From an archaeon (GTDB taxonomy: Archaea > Micrarchaeota > Micrarchaeia > Anstonellales > Bilamarchaeaceae): a DNA stretch of 64,000 nt. Below the pieces are notes generated by a model that searched no databases, had not been told where the DNA came from, and saw only the letters and a program-made list of their open reading frames with translations. This document shows, in pieces, positions 33,505-41,176 of the stretch. The position numbers were made by a program, and so were the translations under genes. Location of the stretch: assembly GCA_020053355.1 (NCBI GenBank), contig JAGVNI010000006.1:1-64000 (forward strand). Reading direction: 5' to 3'. Within the stretch, counting starts at the first letter, position 1, and every line of letters begins with the position of its first letter.

Positions 33505-34383
33505 TCAGCTGTAGACGTCTTCCTCTATCCTGCCAACTATGTCCAGCTGGTCGGAAGCCTTCTTTCCGGTCCGGTCGGAATACCATTCCCTGCAGCCCTC
33601 TTCATTCTGTGCTGCGTAATAAGCGATTGAGCAGTAGACGTCCTCTTTCGTCGCAAGCCCTATCGCGAACAGGTACTGGAGGACGCTCTTGAATTCGTCT
33701 ATGACGAACGCCCTGCGCCTGGAAACGCGCAGTTTCCTCAGGTCGGTGAACAGCATGTCGTCGCGGCCGAGCAGGATGTTGTTCAGGGTGAACCTCCCTA
33801 TAATAAGGTTCGTGGCATGCAGCTCGGCTATTTTTTCGGTTATCATCTCGACGAGCCTGCTCTTGCCCGCCCTATCGAGCGTGTCGACGTCGGTGAAATG
33901 GACATTCGCCTTCGCTATCCTCTTGTCGAATGCCCATGACTCGTGCTCTACTTTGGATATGACGTAATCGTTGCCAAGGGCGGTCCTCATGAACCCGACG
34001 ATGTTCTCAACCGCACCCCTTATCTTGCCATAGGCGTTGTATAGCGCCATGGCGATTTCCTTCACGGTCTTCCTAAGGATGTACGTGCTGTCGTTGTGCT
34101 TGAAGCAGATGCTGTCAGCGCCGTCCCTTGCGGCGACGCGATAGAAGTTTTGGAGGTCGTCCTCGCCCTTGCGGAAATCTATCCTTTTCACGCGGATGCA
34201 TTCGGACTTGCTCTCCTTCCAGTCGTATTCCTGGCTGACCGTCTCGCCGGATTCCTGCTTCCGGGACGATACCGGGACTTCCTTGGTGAATTCGGGCAAC
34301 ATGTAATCATCGTGCTTTCCAGCGTCCAGGCTGAGCTGCCTGTCGCCTTCCTCCTGCACGAACGCAAATTCCGTTTTCTTCAT
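33505..34383 (-). CDS. Degenerate protein-kinase-like protein
   Basis: A 292-aa protein with a Bud32/RIO-like C-terminal kinase lobe. The catalytic-loop equivalent is AELHATNLIIGRFTLNNILLG followed by MLFTDLRKLRVSRRRAFVIDEFKSVLQYL: the loop Asn and the DFG-like Asp (TDL) are there, but the catalytic HGD/HRD Asp is replaced (IGR). The N-terminal part has several Lys and Glu residues yet no clear glycine loop. It may be a pseudokinase binding partners or nucleotides. It is transcribed toward rad50 and away from pcn; no operon is evident. Confidence 0.5.
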   Translation of the reverse strand: MKKTEFAFVQEEGDRQLSLDAGKHDDYMLPEFTKEVPVSSRKQESGETVSQEYDWKESKSECIRVKRIDFRKGEDDLQNFYRVAARDGADSICFKHNDSTYILRKTVKEIAMALYNAYGKIRGAVENIVGFMRTALGNDYVISKVEHESWAFDKRIAKANVHFTDVDTLDRAGKSRLVEMITEKIAELHATNLIIGRFTLNNILLGRDDMLFTDLRKLRVSRRRAFVIDEFKSVLQYLFAIGLATKEDVYCSIAYYAAQNEEGCREWYSDRTGKKASDQLDIVGRIEEDVYS

Positions 34384-34485
34384 TGTGGAACCTCTGGACC
34401 TGGTTGCCTACGAATATATATTTTATGCCACCTTCAGTTTTTAAACCTGTGTCACATCTTTCGAGTTTCGTAAACATCCCCGCGA

Positions 34486-35229
34486 CTAATCCGTCTCGAT
34501 TCTCGGGGCGAGGAAATACACGACTTTGGCGCCCTCGATGTCGTATTCAAGCTTCAGCGGCCGGTCTGTCTCCAGGTTGATTGTGATGTTGGATTGGGCG
34601 CTCGTCGCCTTCACCATGTCCTCAAGGTACTGCAGCGGGAACGTCGCTTTGGCGCCGCTGACGACCGTCAGTTCGGGCAGCTCCGCGCTTCCCTTGTCGA
34701 ATTCGGCCTTGACATCGCCGTTCTCGCCCCGCACATCCACGACGAACTGCGTGTCGCTGAGCTGCAGGCGGACGTGCGAACTTATGAGTTTCGCGTCTTT
34801 AAGGGTCTCCTTGAATGCATCCGCCTTTATCCGGACGGTGTTCTGGAACTCGATTTTAGGCTCCCTCTGCACCCGGTCGCCGGTCTCGATAAGCGGGACC
34901 TTGAACGTCCTCTTGTGCTTGTCCCCGAAAAAGCGCACGACAAGGCGGCCTTCTTCTACAGAAAGCTCGGCCTTCTCGCCTTTTTTGCCTCGCGCCAGCA
35001 CGTTCGAGAGCTGGCCGATGTCCGTCCCGATTTTCATCTCTTCCGGGACGTTGTATTCGACGAATGCCTCTTTCGGCATGGTGAACGACACCATGGAAAT
35101 CTGCGACGGGTCCATGGCTTTAAGGTGCAGGCCGTCGGCCTTGACCTCGAACTGGCCTTCCTCGACCAGGCAGACGATTGAATCGATTGCCGCTTTCAGC
35201 GCTGGAGCTTCCTGTATGACTAGCCTCAT
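34486..35229 (-). CDS. pcn: DNA polymerase sliding clamp (PCNA)
   Basis: The 247-aa protein has the length and two-domain repeat of archaeal PCNA. LHLKAMDPSQISMVSFTMP is the N-domain signature, the interdomain loop is near residue 120, and the C-terminus ends KVVYFLAPRIETD. It forms the trimeric ring that tethers DNA polymerase, ligase and FEN1. A GGAGGT-like site lies just before the start on the minus strand. A probable C/D box sRNA is encoded about 100 nt upstream on the same strand. Confidence 0.95.
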   Translation of the reverse strand: MRLVIQEAPALKAAIDSIVCLVEEGQFEVKADGLHLKAMDPSQISMVSFTMPKEAFVEYNVPEEMKIGTDIGQLSNVLARGKKGEKAELSVEEGRLVVRFFGDKHKRTFKVPLIETGDRVQREPKIEFQNTVRIKADAFKETLKDAKLISSHVRLQLSDTQFVVDVRGENGDVKAEFDKGSAELPELTVVSGAKATFPLQYLEDMVKATSAQSNITINLETDRPLKLEYDIEGAKVVYFLAPRIETD

Positions 35230-35327
35230 GATAATAACCTCCCGAATCTGATTAGGGTAATAAGACTAATAAGGATTGCGCTACCCCACCTGGTTGTCCT
35301 TATACGGGGCGGCCTTAAACCATAAGC

Positions 35328-35389
35328 GGCAACTCGGTAGCTACTCTTGTCATCACGAATCAGTCTGGGACGGTCTCGTCATCGTTGCC
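35328..35389 (-). ncRNA. Probable C/D box sRNA (2'-O-methylation guide)
   Basis: On the minus strand the 62-nt element begins GGCAAC and ends GTTGCC, a perfect 6-bp terminal stem. Inside are a box C-like ACGATGA, a D' box CTGA, a 3-nt spacer TTC, a perfect C' box GTGATGA, and a D-like CCGA. Box C and D each have C where U is usual, a paired change. The D' guide GACCGTCCCAG can pair over 11 nt (one G-U) with the 23S rRNA P-loop CUGGGGCGGUC as I recall it; the fifth guide base would then face E. coli G2251, a conserved Gm. A TATA-like GGTTAAAAACC is 25 nt upstream. Imperfect outer boxes are the main doubt. Confidence 0.6.
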
Positions 35390-35408
35390 ATATGATACTC
35401 CCAGGCCT

Positions 35409-35419
35409 GGTTTTTAACC
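35409..35419 (-). promoter_or_regulatory. TATA box of the sRNA at 35328
   Basis: GGTTAAAAACC on the minus strand is centred 25 nt before the first base of the sRNA terminal stem (35389). Confidence 0.5.
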
Positions 35420-35457
35420 CATCTGTCTGGTTATGGTCGTAATCTCTTGCCGCGCAT

Positions 35458-35467
35458 GTTTATAAAC
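35458..35467 (+). promoter_or_regulatory. TATA box for the gene at 35489
   Basis: The palindromic GTTTATAAAC lies 26 nt before the ATG at 35489. It supports a leaderless mRNA and the choice of that ATG over the earlier TTG at 35447. Confidence 0.5.
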
Positions 35468-35488
35468 AATTCCCAACAAATTCCCACC

Positions 35489-37060
35489 ATGTGTCGCCCA
35501 CTGGCAGCCAAACCCAAGGATTACGGGCAGATCGCACAAGGGGCTTCCACGGCCATCCGGGCCAAGCTTGTGACACTTTCGATGGAAGAGGGCATCGTAG
35601 GCGGGGGGAAATCGCTTCTTGAGGGCGCAGCCCTTCTTGTGGCATTCGAGACGCGAAAGATTGGGCGCGGCGAAGAGCCCGAGGTTCATGAGGATGCGGT
35701 GCGGGTGCTCCGCACCCTGGAAGAATCGCCTCCTCTTGGGACATATCTCTCCCTCATCCGGGACGGCATTTGCCAGCCTGAATCCGTAAAAGACTTCGTA
35801 GCCCTCTGCTTCGAACTGTCAAGCCTGGCCAAAACCCATGTCGCGCTCAAAGCGGAATCGCTGAAGCTGCGCGTGCCTTCATTGCCAGCATCCTTCAGGG
35901 AGCACGTGGTGGATGCCTTGCTGTCCGATGCCTATGCCTCCCCCCAGGAGCGCTTCGAGGCCGCAGTCCTTTCAGCATACCTCTATGCGTTATCCCCTGG
36001 CGAAGCGGGGCAATACTCGGATATCCTGAAGATGAGCGGCGTATGCGACTTCTCCGGCCTGTTCGCAAAAGTCATCGACATCCCTTCCGAAACCGTAAGG
36101 GACCCCCGCGGGTTGATTGGAAAAATACGTTCATTCCTGAATCTGCAACTGGCAATCCTGGGCTTCGATTCGCATGAAGAGCCCGATAACCCCGGACCGG
36201 ACGACCCCGTCCCTCCAGCCGAAGAGGAGGAAGAGCCCGCGCCCATCACCAAGCCCAGCATCGTCCCCTGCGCCAAAGTGGACCTGTTCAGGCCGGTTCC
36301 GGAAGGCAGCGTCTCGGTGTTCCCTGCCCCGGAAGAACCCCCCGCCATTTCGTCCGAGGGCTCAAACATCGCATCATTCATCCAATCCGGCACCACCCCG
36401 GCATTTCCGGCAATATTCACAGACGACCAGATAATCAATGACGCCCTGCTCGCACTCGAAGGCCTGGAGTCGAAATCTCTTGAAGACCTGGATGTGCTCG
36501 AACCCGGCCTGTATCAATTGATAATCGCCCGGAACCTGCAGGCGAGGTTCGCATCAGCCTTGAATAATGATATGGGAGAGCCCGGAAGCATGGACCAGAC
36601 AAAGAGGCTAGATTGCGGCACAAAGCCGTCCAATCCGCCAATCCCGGCAAGCTCCAATGCGGAATCCCTCCGCCAAATGGACCTCCGCGGCAGGTCGATG
36701 GATGACGGGACCATGTGCCGGCTCATATGCCTCGAATGTTTCAAACTGGGGACGGCAAAACCCATTATCGGAGGCCAATACGCTCCCATCAGCGTCCTTC
36801 GGTCGAATCTCCAATGGAGGCTAAAAGGCGATTTGGAATTGAACAGGCAGTTCGCCAGGGTTTGGAAGGCCATGGACCGCGCAGGGGCAATCGCCCATAA
36901 AAGAGATGCGGCATCCTTGCAGCCAAATGCTGATTTCACCGACCCAATCGTGAAAGATGCAGTTGCCTGGGCCACCCGCCACCACCGCCAAATCAGGAAT
37001 CCCCCACAGACAGACCCAAGCGCCAATCATTCCAGTGGCGGGCATGACGAGCGCAAATAG
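35489..37060 (+). CDS. Large hypothetical cytoplasmic protein
   Basis: About 523 aa from ATG 35489. The N-terminal 220 residues are helical (KLVTLSMEEGIVGGG, GTYLSLIRDGICQPESVKDFVALCF). A Pro/Glu-rich linker (about residues 226-310, PPAEEEEEPAPITKP) joins a second helical domain that contains CRLICLECFKLGTAKP. No signal peptide or membrane segment is present. I recognise no family; a protein-interaction scaffold is possible from its layout but unsupported. It is convergent with the GT-C-like gene (4-nt gap). Confidence 0.6.
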   Translation: MCRPLAAKPKDYGQIAQGASTAIRAKLVTLSMEEGIVGGGKSLLEGAALLVAFETRKIGRGEEPEVHEDAVRVLRTLEESPPLGTYLSLIRDGICQPESVKDFVALCFELSSLAKTHVALKAESLKLRVPSLPASFREHVVDALLSDAYASPQERFEAAVLSAYLYALSPGEAGQYSDILKMSGVCDFSGLFAKVIDIPSETVRDPRGLIGKIRSFLNLQLAILGFDSHEEPDNPGPDDPVPPAEEEEEPAPITKPSIVPCAKVDLFRPVPEGSVSVFPAPEEPPAISSEGSNIASFIQSGTTPAFPAIFTDDQIINDALLALEGLESKSLEDLDVLEPGLYQLIIARNLQARFASALNNDMGEPGSMDQTKRLDCGTKPSNPPIPASSNAESLRQMDLRGRSMDDGTMCRLICLECFKLGTAKPIIGGQYAPISVLRSNLQWRLKGDLELNRQFARVWKAMDRAGAIAHKRDAASLQPNADFTDPIVKDAVAWATRHHRQIRNPPQTDPSANHSSGGHDERK

Positions 37061-37064
37061 CCCA

Positions 37065-38435
37065 TCATTCCCGGTTCGGATTCATCTCGCGCCTGTCAAA
37101 CTCGCCAGCACGCAAGACCGTGAACCTGCCGAAACGTGCCACTACGGGCAGCCCCTCTGTCCCGATTGGGTTTGCCCGCACGGTCATATCGCATGCCCCG
37201 CCGTACCAGGGATTCTCCTCCTTCATGCCTCCGTCGCATACGAGAAGGTATCCCCCCTCCCCCATGTCATCCCGGACCTCGAATCCGGCAGCCGCCACCC
37301 ACTGGCCGGTTCCGCCGGACATCCCGGTGAATACGATATCCGGCCGCTCGGAATGGAGCTTGAGGAGCCCGTCCCATTCCTCCTGGTATATTATAGGCGA
37401 GATATCCAGCCCGGAACGGACAAACCCGGCAAGGGTGAGGATGCCGACAAGGAGGCATGCCCCGATGAACGCGCGCTGGTCCGTCCTGAAGTATCCCAGT
37501 CCAATCCCAGTGAGGATGGCTACCGGCACATATGCGTCCCAGGCGAAACGCATCTGGAAATCGGGCCGTGTGATTAGGGGCTGCGAAAGAAGGACGCCCA
37601 TGAAAAGCCAAGGGAGGAAGAGCATCGCGTGCTTGCGCCCCAGCCTGGTCATGCCGAGCAGCGCCGGTAGCAGGAATAACGCATACTCCGTGAAGAAGAC
37701 CGGATTCAGCCCCACAGTTTCGCCCTGTCCTATTACGCCGATGCTCCCTTCCCCTATCATCCCCTTTGCAAGGACAATCACGATTCCCCCGGACATCAGC
37801 ACGGCGAGCATGGAAATGCAGAACCACGACTCGGCCGATATCCGCGACTTATCCAGCCATTCCAATGCCGGAACGAGCAGCAGGAAAGGGATAGCGGATA
37901 GGACCGTGAAGGCGCCCGATGAGAAATGGCTGCCCAGCATAAGGATGGCGAAGAGGGCTGAAGCCGCGGCGTCGGCGAAGGAGAATTTTTCCGACGCTTT
38001 CAGCATATAATACAGGAACCATGCCCCGAAAAAAAGCCCCACGGCGTTCTTCAGCAAATCTCCGGTCATCAGCATGTTTGTCGGAGAGAATGCTGCGAAG
38101 AAGGCGGCAAGCAATGCGGCATCCCGCCCCCCGCCAAGGCGTTCTGCCAGTTTGAATGCCGGGAAGGCTATCGCCGCCGAAGCGAGGGCAATCGCTATCT
38201 TGAAGCCCAGCATTATGCCGAATACGGCTGCGAACGTCCCCGCATAATAGAACGCCAGCGGGGGGTCGGAAACGTCCGGGTACCCCTGCGTCAGAACCTC
38301 CCGGATGTGCTCCACATAATACCCGGCGTCGTTGTTGTAGACGAGCGGCTCGCCAGCCAGGAAAAAGAGCTTGAGGGCTAATGATGCGAGGAAAATCAGC
38401 GCAAGGACGGCGGCATGCGCTCTGCGGCTCTCCAT
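37065..38435 (-). CDS. GT-C-fold membrane glycosyltransferase-like protein
   Basis: A 456-aa protein with around 10-11 membrane helices. The first outside loop has PLVYNNDAGYYVEHIREVLTQGYPDVSDPP, the acidic loop 1 pattern of polyprenyl-phosphate sugar transferases (PMT, STT3 and relatives). The C-terminal 100 residues form a soluble domain. Such enzymes move sugars from lipid carriers to proteins or lipids at the outer face of the membrane. Donor and acceptor are unknown. It stands alone on the minus strand; the next gene in that direction is the FtsX-unrelated small membrane protein at 38494, upstream by 58 nt. Confidence 0.72.
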   Translation of the reverse strand: MESRRAHAAVLALIFLASLALKLFFLAGEPLVYNNDAGYYVEHIREVLTQGYPDVSDPPLAFYYAGTFAAVFGIMLGFKIAIALASAAIAFPAFKLAERLGGGRDAALLAAFFAAFSPTNMLMTGDLLKNAVGLFFGAWFLYYMLKASEKFSFADAAASALFAILMLGSHFSSGAFTVLSAIPFLLLVPALEWLDKSRISAESWFCISMLAVLMSGGIVIVLAKGMIGEGSIGVIGQGETVGLNPVFFTEYALFLLPALLGMTRLGRKHAMLFLPWLFMGVLLSQPLITRPDFQMRFAWDAYVPVAILTGIGLGYFRTDQRAFIGACLLVGILTLAGFVRSGLDISPIIYQEEWDGLLKLHSERPDIVFTGMSGGTGQWVAAAGFEVRDDMGEGGYLLVCDGGMKEENPWYGGACDMTVRANPIGTEGLPVVARFGRFTVLRAGEFDRREMNPNRE

Positions 38436-38493
38436 GCCCTATCCCTGTCTTTTTCCATATTTAACCATGACTGCCACCCTAAGGGGGGACAGC

Positions 38494-38832
38494 TTAGCGG
38501 TAGCTCGACTGGTCAGCCTTCGTCATCTTCGCCGGCGGCTGGGGCGCAGGCGGCCTTGCCACGACCTGTATCTTCGGCAGCTGCCTGCTCGAGAACGCAA
38601 GGAGCGCAATCGCTATCGCGCAAAGGCCGAGGCCCACGATGATTTCCCCGCTCCCCTTTATCCTGAGGAAGTCAGTTATGAACATGGCTGCGCCCAGCAG
38701 GATGAAAAGCAGCCCGAAAACCAGTATCAAGTCCCCGGTCATGGTAAGGGCGGCCGCCCTCATGAATGGCGGCATCTGCCGGGCCTGCATCTGCGGGGGC
38801 GCCATCGCTTCTTCCTCTTCATCCATAATCAT
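38494..38832 (-). CDS. Small two-helix membrane protein
   Basis: A 112-aa protein with an acidic then Met/Pro-rich N-terminus (DEEEEAMAPPQMQARQMPP), two membrane helices (DLILVFGLLFILLGAAMFITDFL and EIIVGLGLCAIAIALLAF) and a basic Pro-rich tail (VVARPPAPQPPAK). The start overlaps the stop of the deaminase gene by 4 nt, so the two are coupled. No family was recognised. Confidence 0.62.
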   Translation of the reverse strand: MIMDEEEEAMAPPQMQARQMPPFMRAAALTMTGDLILVFGLLFILLGAAMFITDFLRIKGSGEIIVGLGLCAIAIALLAFSSRQLPKIQVVARPPAPQPPAKMTKADQSSYR

Positions 38833-39839
38833 CCCTCAATCCGATTCTGCCTTACCTTGACCCCGGCATCTCGGAGCAGCCTCATCGGCGTCTCTCCCAT
38901 CGGGTAATCGACGTTGTAGACGACCTCCTTGATGCCGGCGTTTATTATCATCTTGGTGCAGAGCAGGCACGGGGAGAACGTGGTGTATATCGTCGAGTCC
39001 TTGATGCTTATCCCATGGTAGGACGCCTGGACGATGGCATTCTCCTCCCCGTGGCTGCAGAGGCATTCCTCAAGGTTCTTGCCTGACTCTGTGAAGCTGT
39101 TGCACCTGGGGCATCCGCCTTCGGCGCAGTTTCTCGTCCCGCGCGGCGTCCCGTTATAGCCGGTAGATATGATGCGCTTGTCTTTCACGATGACCGCGGC
39201 CACCTTGCGTTTCACGCAGTTGCTCCTGGATGCGACCACCTTCGCTATGCTCATGAAATAGTCGTCCCATGACGGCCTGGAAATCTTGAACTTGTCCGAT
39301 ACTGCGGCGAGATTCTTGTCGACCTCGTCATGGAGCTCGTTCAAATCCCCCCCGTTCACGATGCGCTTGTCGGCGAGGGCGAACGTCCCGAGAAGGTTCT
39401 GCTTCGTTTTTTCAGCGTTCTCCATCTCCAGTTTCTCGATTTCCAAAAAAGCCTCGAACGTGCGGGGGTCCTCCTCGCGGTCCCTCGAGCGGATGCGTTC
39501 AAAGCGCACTTCGGCCGGAGCGGTGACGTAGAACAGGAAGAACCGGCCGAGTTTCCGGAGTTCCTCCACCTCAGCCGGGTTCCGGATGGAGTCTATGACG
39601 TAGTTCTTGTCATTCTGGATTTTCTGGGCGAGTTTCGCACCGAGAATCCCGGGCCCAAAGCGCTCGCGGAGCTCGTTGCCCTTCCGGATCAGGTTCTCGC
39701 GCGTGACCGCCTTGCCCTCAGCCTTCACTTCCTCGCGTATTATGTCGGAGAGCGAGTAGAAATAGAACCCCTTCTTCATCAGGTAATCCGCTATCGTGCT
39801 CTTCCCCGCGCAGTTCTCTCCCGTCAGTCCTATAATCAT
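38829..39839 (-). CDS. P-loop nucleotide kinase-like domain fused to dCMP deaminase
   Basis: A 336-aa two-domain protein. Residues 1-185 are an AAA/adenylate- or dephospho-CoA-kinase-like domain with Walker A GLTGENCAGKSTIADYL and a LID-like RIRSRDREEDPRTFEAFLEIE. Residues 190-336 are a zinc deoxycytidylate deaminase: GGCPRC, then HGEENAIVQAS (His and Glu) and SPCLLCTKMIINAG (Cys pair). The deaminase turns dCMP to dUMP for dTMP synthesis. A similar kinase-like extension is known from fungal Dcd1, to my knowledge. The kinase half may sense or phosphorylate nucleotides. Its stop overlaps the next small membrane gene by 4 nt. Confidence 0.85.
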   Translation of the reverse strand: MIIGLTGENCAGKSTIADYLMKKGFYFYSLSDIIREEVKAEGKAVTRENLIRKGNELRERFGPGILGAKLAQKIQNDKNYVIDSIRNPAEVEELRKLGRFFLFYVTAPAEVRFERIRSRDREEDPRTFEAFLEIEKLEMENAEKTKQNLLGTFALADKRIVNGGDLNELHDEVDKNLAAVSDKFKISRPSWDDYFMSIAKVVASRSNCVKRKVAAVIVKDKRIISTGYNGTPRGTRNCAEGGCPRCNSFTESGKNLEECLCSHGEENAIVQASYHGISIKDSTIYTTFSPCLLCTKMIINAGIKEVVYNVDYPMGETPMRLLRDAGVKVRQNRIEG

Positions 39840-39937
39840 CCAACCACCAGAAATCGCAAGCAGTACTCTCCTTTCCGGATTAAATACGTTGTTGTTGCGG
39901 GAAAGGCATCAGGAAGGCGGATGGCGAATACCATCCC

Positions 39938-39946
39938 CTTTAAACA
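39938..39946 (+). promoter_or_regulatory. TATA box for the gene at 39969
   Basis: CTTTAAACA is centred about 26 nt before the ATG at 39969, supporting that start over the long upstream ORF reading. Confidence 0.45.
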
Positions 39947-39968
39947 TTTTTTACCATATACTTTTTAT

Positions 39969-40637
39969 ATGGCCGCCCAACCCCAGCCCCAAGCGCAAAC
40001 CTGGCATCAAACCATTACGAGAAGCATCCTAGTGGAGGTCGGGCACGGCCAGTTCCCCATATGGCGGACATTGCGGAAGCTTCCGCTCGTTGACCAGGCT
40101 TACATCGGGCTGGACATCGACGCAAAGAGCTGGCCGAACGAGAAATCGCCGTATTACGACCTTGAAAAGGGCAGGCGGAAAATACTCGACCGGGCGGCGC
40201 AGGGGCATGACTGCAGGTTCATGAGAATCGGCTTTGACGGCACCCTGCCGCTTCCGGGTTCTGCTGCATCGGAGGTCTATCTCTCCCTGGTCGCGAACGA
40301 CCCCAGGATACCAATGCATGTGGTCGAGCGCCTGCTCCACGAATCATGCCGCGTCCTGGCACCCGGAGGCCATCTGGTCATAGACAACGGCGCGGTAATG
40401 GCAATCGACTGCGGCGATATCATCGTGAGGGGCGAGCCGCCAAGAATCATATTTACGGCAAGCCCTGGCGGCCAACTCGGGGAGGAGGACTATACGAATC
40501 CCGTAACGCTCTTCCTCAACGAGGCGTTCGTTCCGATGGAGTTCGGCTTCTACAGCCAGTTCCTCCGGGGGCGGGGCCTTCCTGCGCATTATCCGGAGGA
40601 GCCGGGCGCCTTGTTCTCGATAATGATGAAGAAATGA
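39969..40637 (+). CDS. Class I SAM-dependent methyltransferase-like protein
   Basis: About 222 aa. Motif I reads LVEVGHGQFPIW, the acidic strand-2 end YIGLDIDAKSW, motif IV EVYLSLVANDP, and motif post-IV LHESCRVLAPGGHLVIDNGAV, typical of class I Rossmann methyltransferases. The target is unknown. The ORF track begins at 39330 by reading antisense to the deaminase gene; the real start is judged to be the ATG at 39969 with a TATA box 26 nt before. The 3' end overlaps the convergent gene at 40516 by 122 nt. Confidence 0.72.
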   Translation: MAAQPQPQAQTWHQTITRSILVEVGHGQFPIWRTLRKLPLVDQAYIGLDIDAKSWPNEKSPYYDLEKGRRKILDRAAQGHDCRFMRIGFDGTLPLPGSAASEVYLSLVANDPRIPMHVVERLLHESCRVLAPGGHLVIDNGAVMAIDCGDIIVRGEPPRIIFTASPGGQLGEEDYTNPVTLFLNEAFVPMEFGFYSQFLRGRGLPAHYPEEPGALFSIMMKK

Positions 40638-41175
40638 GCGTATGGCATGCCGCGGCCACCGCCCCGAAAAGGATTAACCTCAGGAATTCCGGCAAGATGG
40701 GAAGGAAACTGTCCTCCCACCTGGCAATGGCGCAAGACGGGCCGAACCATGACGAGAATCCGAATATGTGCCCGATGCCTAGCGAGTAGAACACGACGAG
40801 CGAGAGGTATTGCGAAAGCGGTGGTTTGAGCGACTTATTGATGATTAGCACCAGAAGCGACCATAACGAAATCCACAGCACGCTCGCGACAACGGGCCCG
40901 AGGAATCCGGTTTCGACGAAGATGAAGCGCGCAAGGGGATTCCCCTCGTTCGTAGGCGCATTGTATGTCCCCTTCGCCGTCACGGTGATGTCCAGCGTCC
41001 CGAACGCAATCCACAAAATTATCGGGATGGCGTATTGCGCGAGGCCGACCTTCTGCCCCTTGTAAATGAAAACCCAGAGCGCGATGCCGGATGCTATGGA
41101 AGCGACGGTGAGCAGCTGTATCGCGAGCGCGCCATCGCTCCCGAAAAACATCGAGAAATCGCTATAGCGGCACAT
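40516..41175 (-). CDS. Membrane protein downstream of aIF5B
   Basis: A 219-aa protein with four to five hydrophobic segments in the first 180 residues (ALAIQLLTVASIASGIALWVFIY, GLAQYAIPIILWIAFGTLDI, FLGPVVASVLWISLWSLLVLII, YLSLVVFYSLGIGHIFGF). The acidic TLDITVTAKGTYNAPTNEGNPLA loop looks conserved in style. The last 40 residues (RTRRPAPPDNAQEGPAP...) read antisense into the methyltransferase gene and look non-native, so the natural stop may have been lost. It starts one base after the aIF5B stop (TGA, then ATG). Function unknown. Confidence 0.62.
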   Translation of the reverse strand: MCRYSDFSMFFGSDGALAIQLLTVASIASGIALWVFIYKGQKVGLAQYAIPIILWIAFGTLDITVTAKGTYNAPTNEGNPLARFIFVETGFLGPVVASVLWISLWSLLVLIINKSLKPPLSQYLSLVVFYSLGIGHIFGFSSWFGPSCAIARWEDSFLPILPEFLRLILFGAVAAACHTLISSSLSRTRRPAPPDNAQEGPAPGGTGCRSRTPSERTPR

Positions 41176-41176
41176 G

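Noticed and set aside
39330-39968. 213-codon N-terminal extension of the methyltransferase ORF
   Set aside because: It reads antisense through the dCMP deaminase gene; a TATA box 26 nt before the ATG at 39969 marks the true start.
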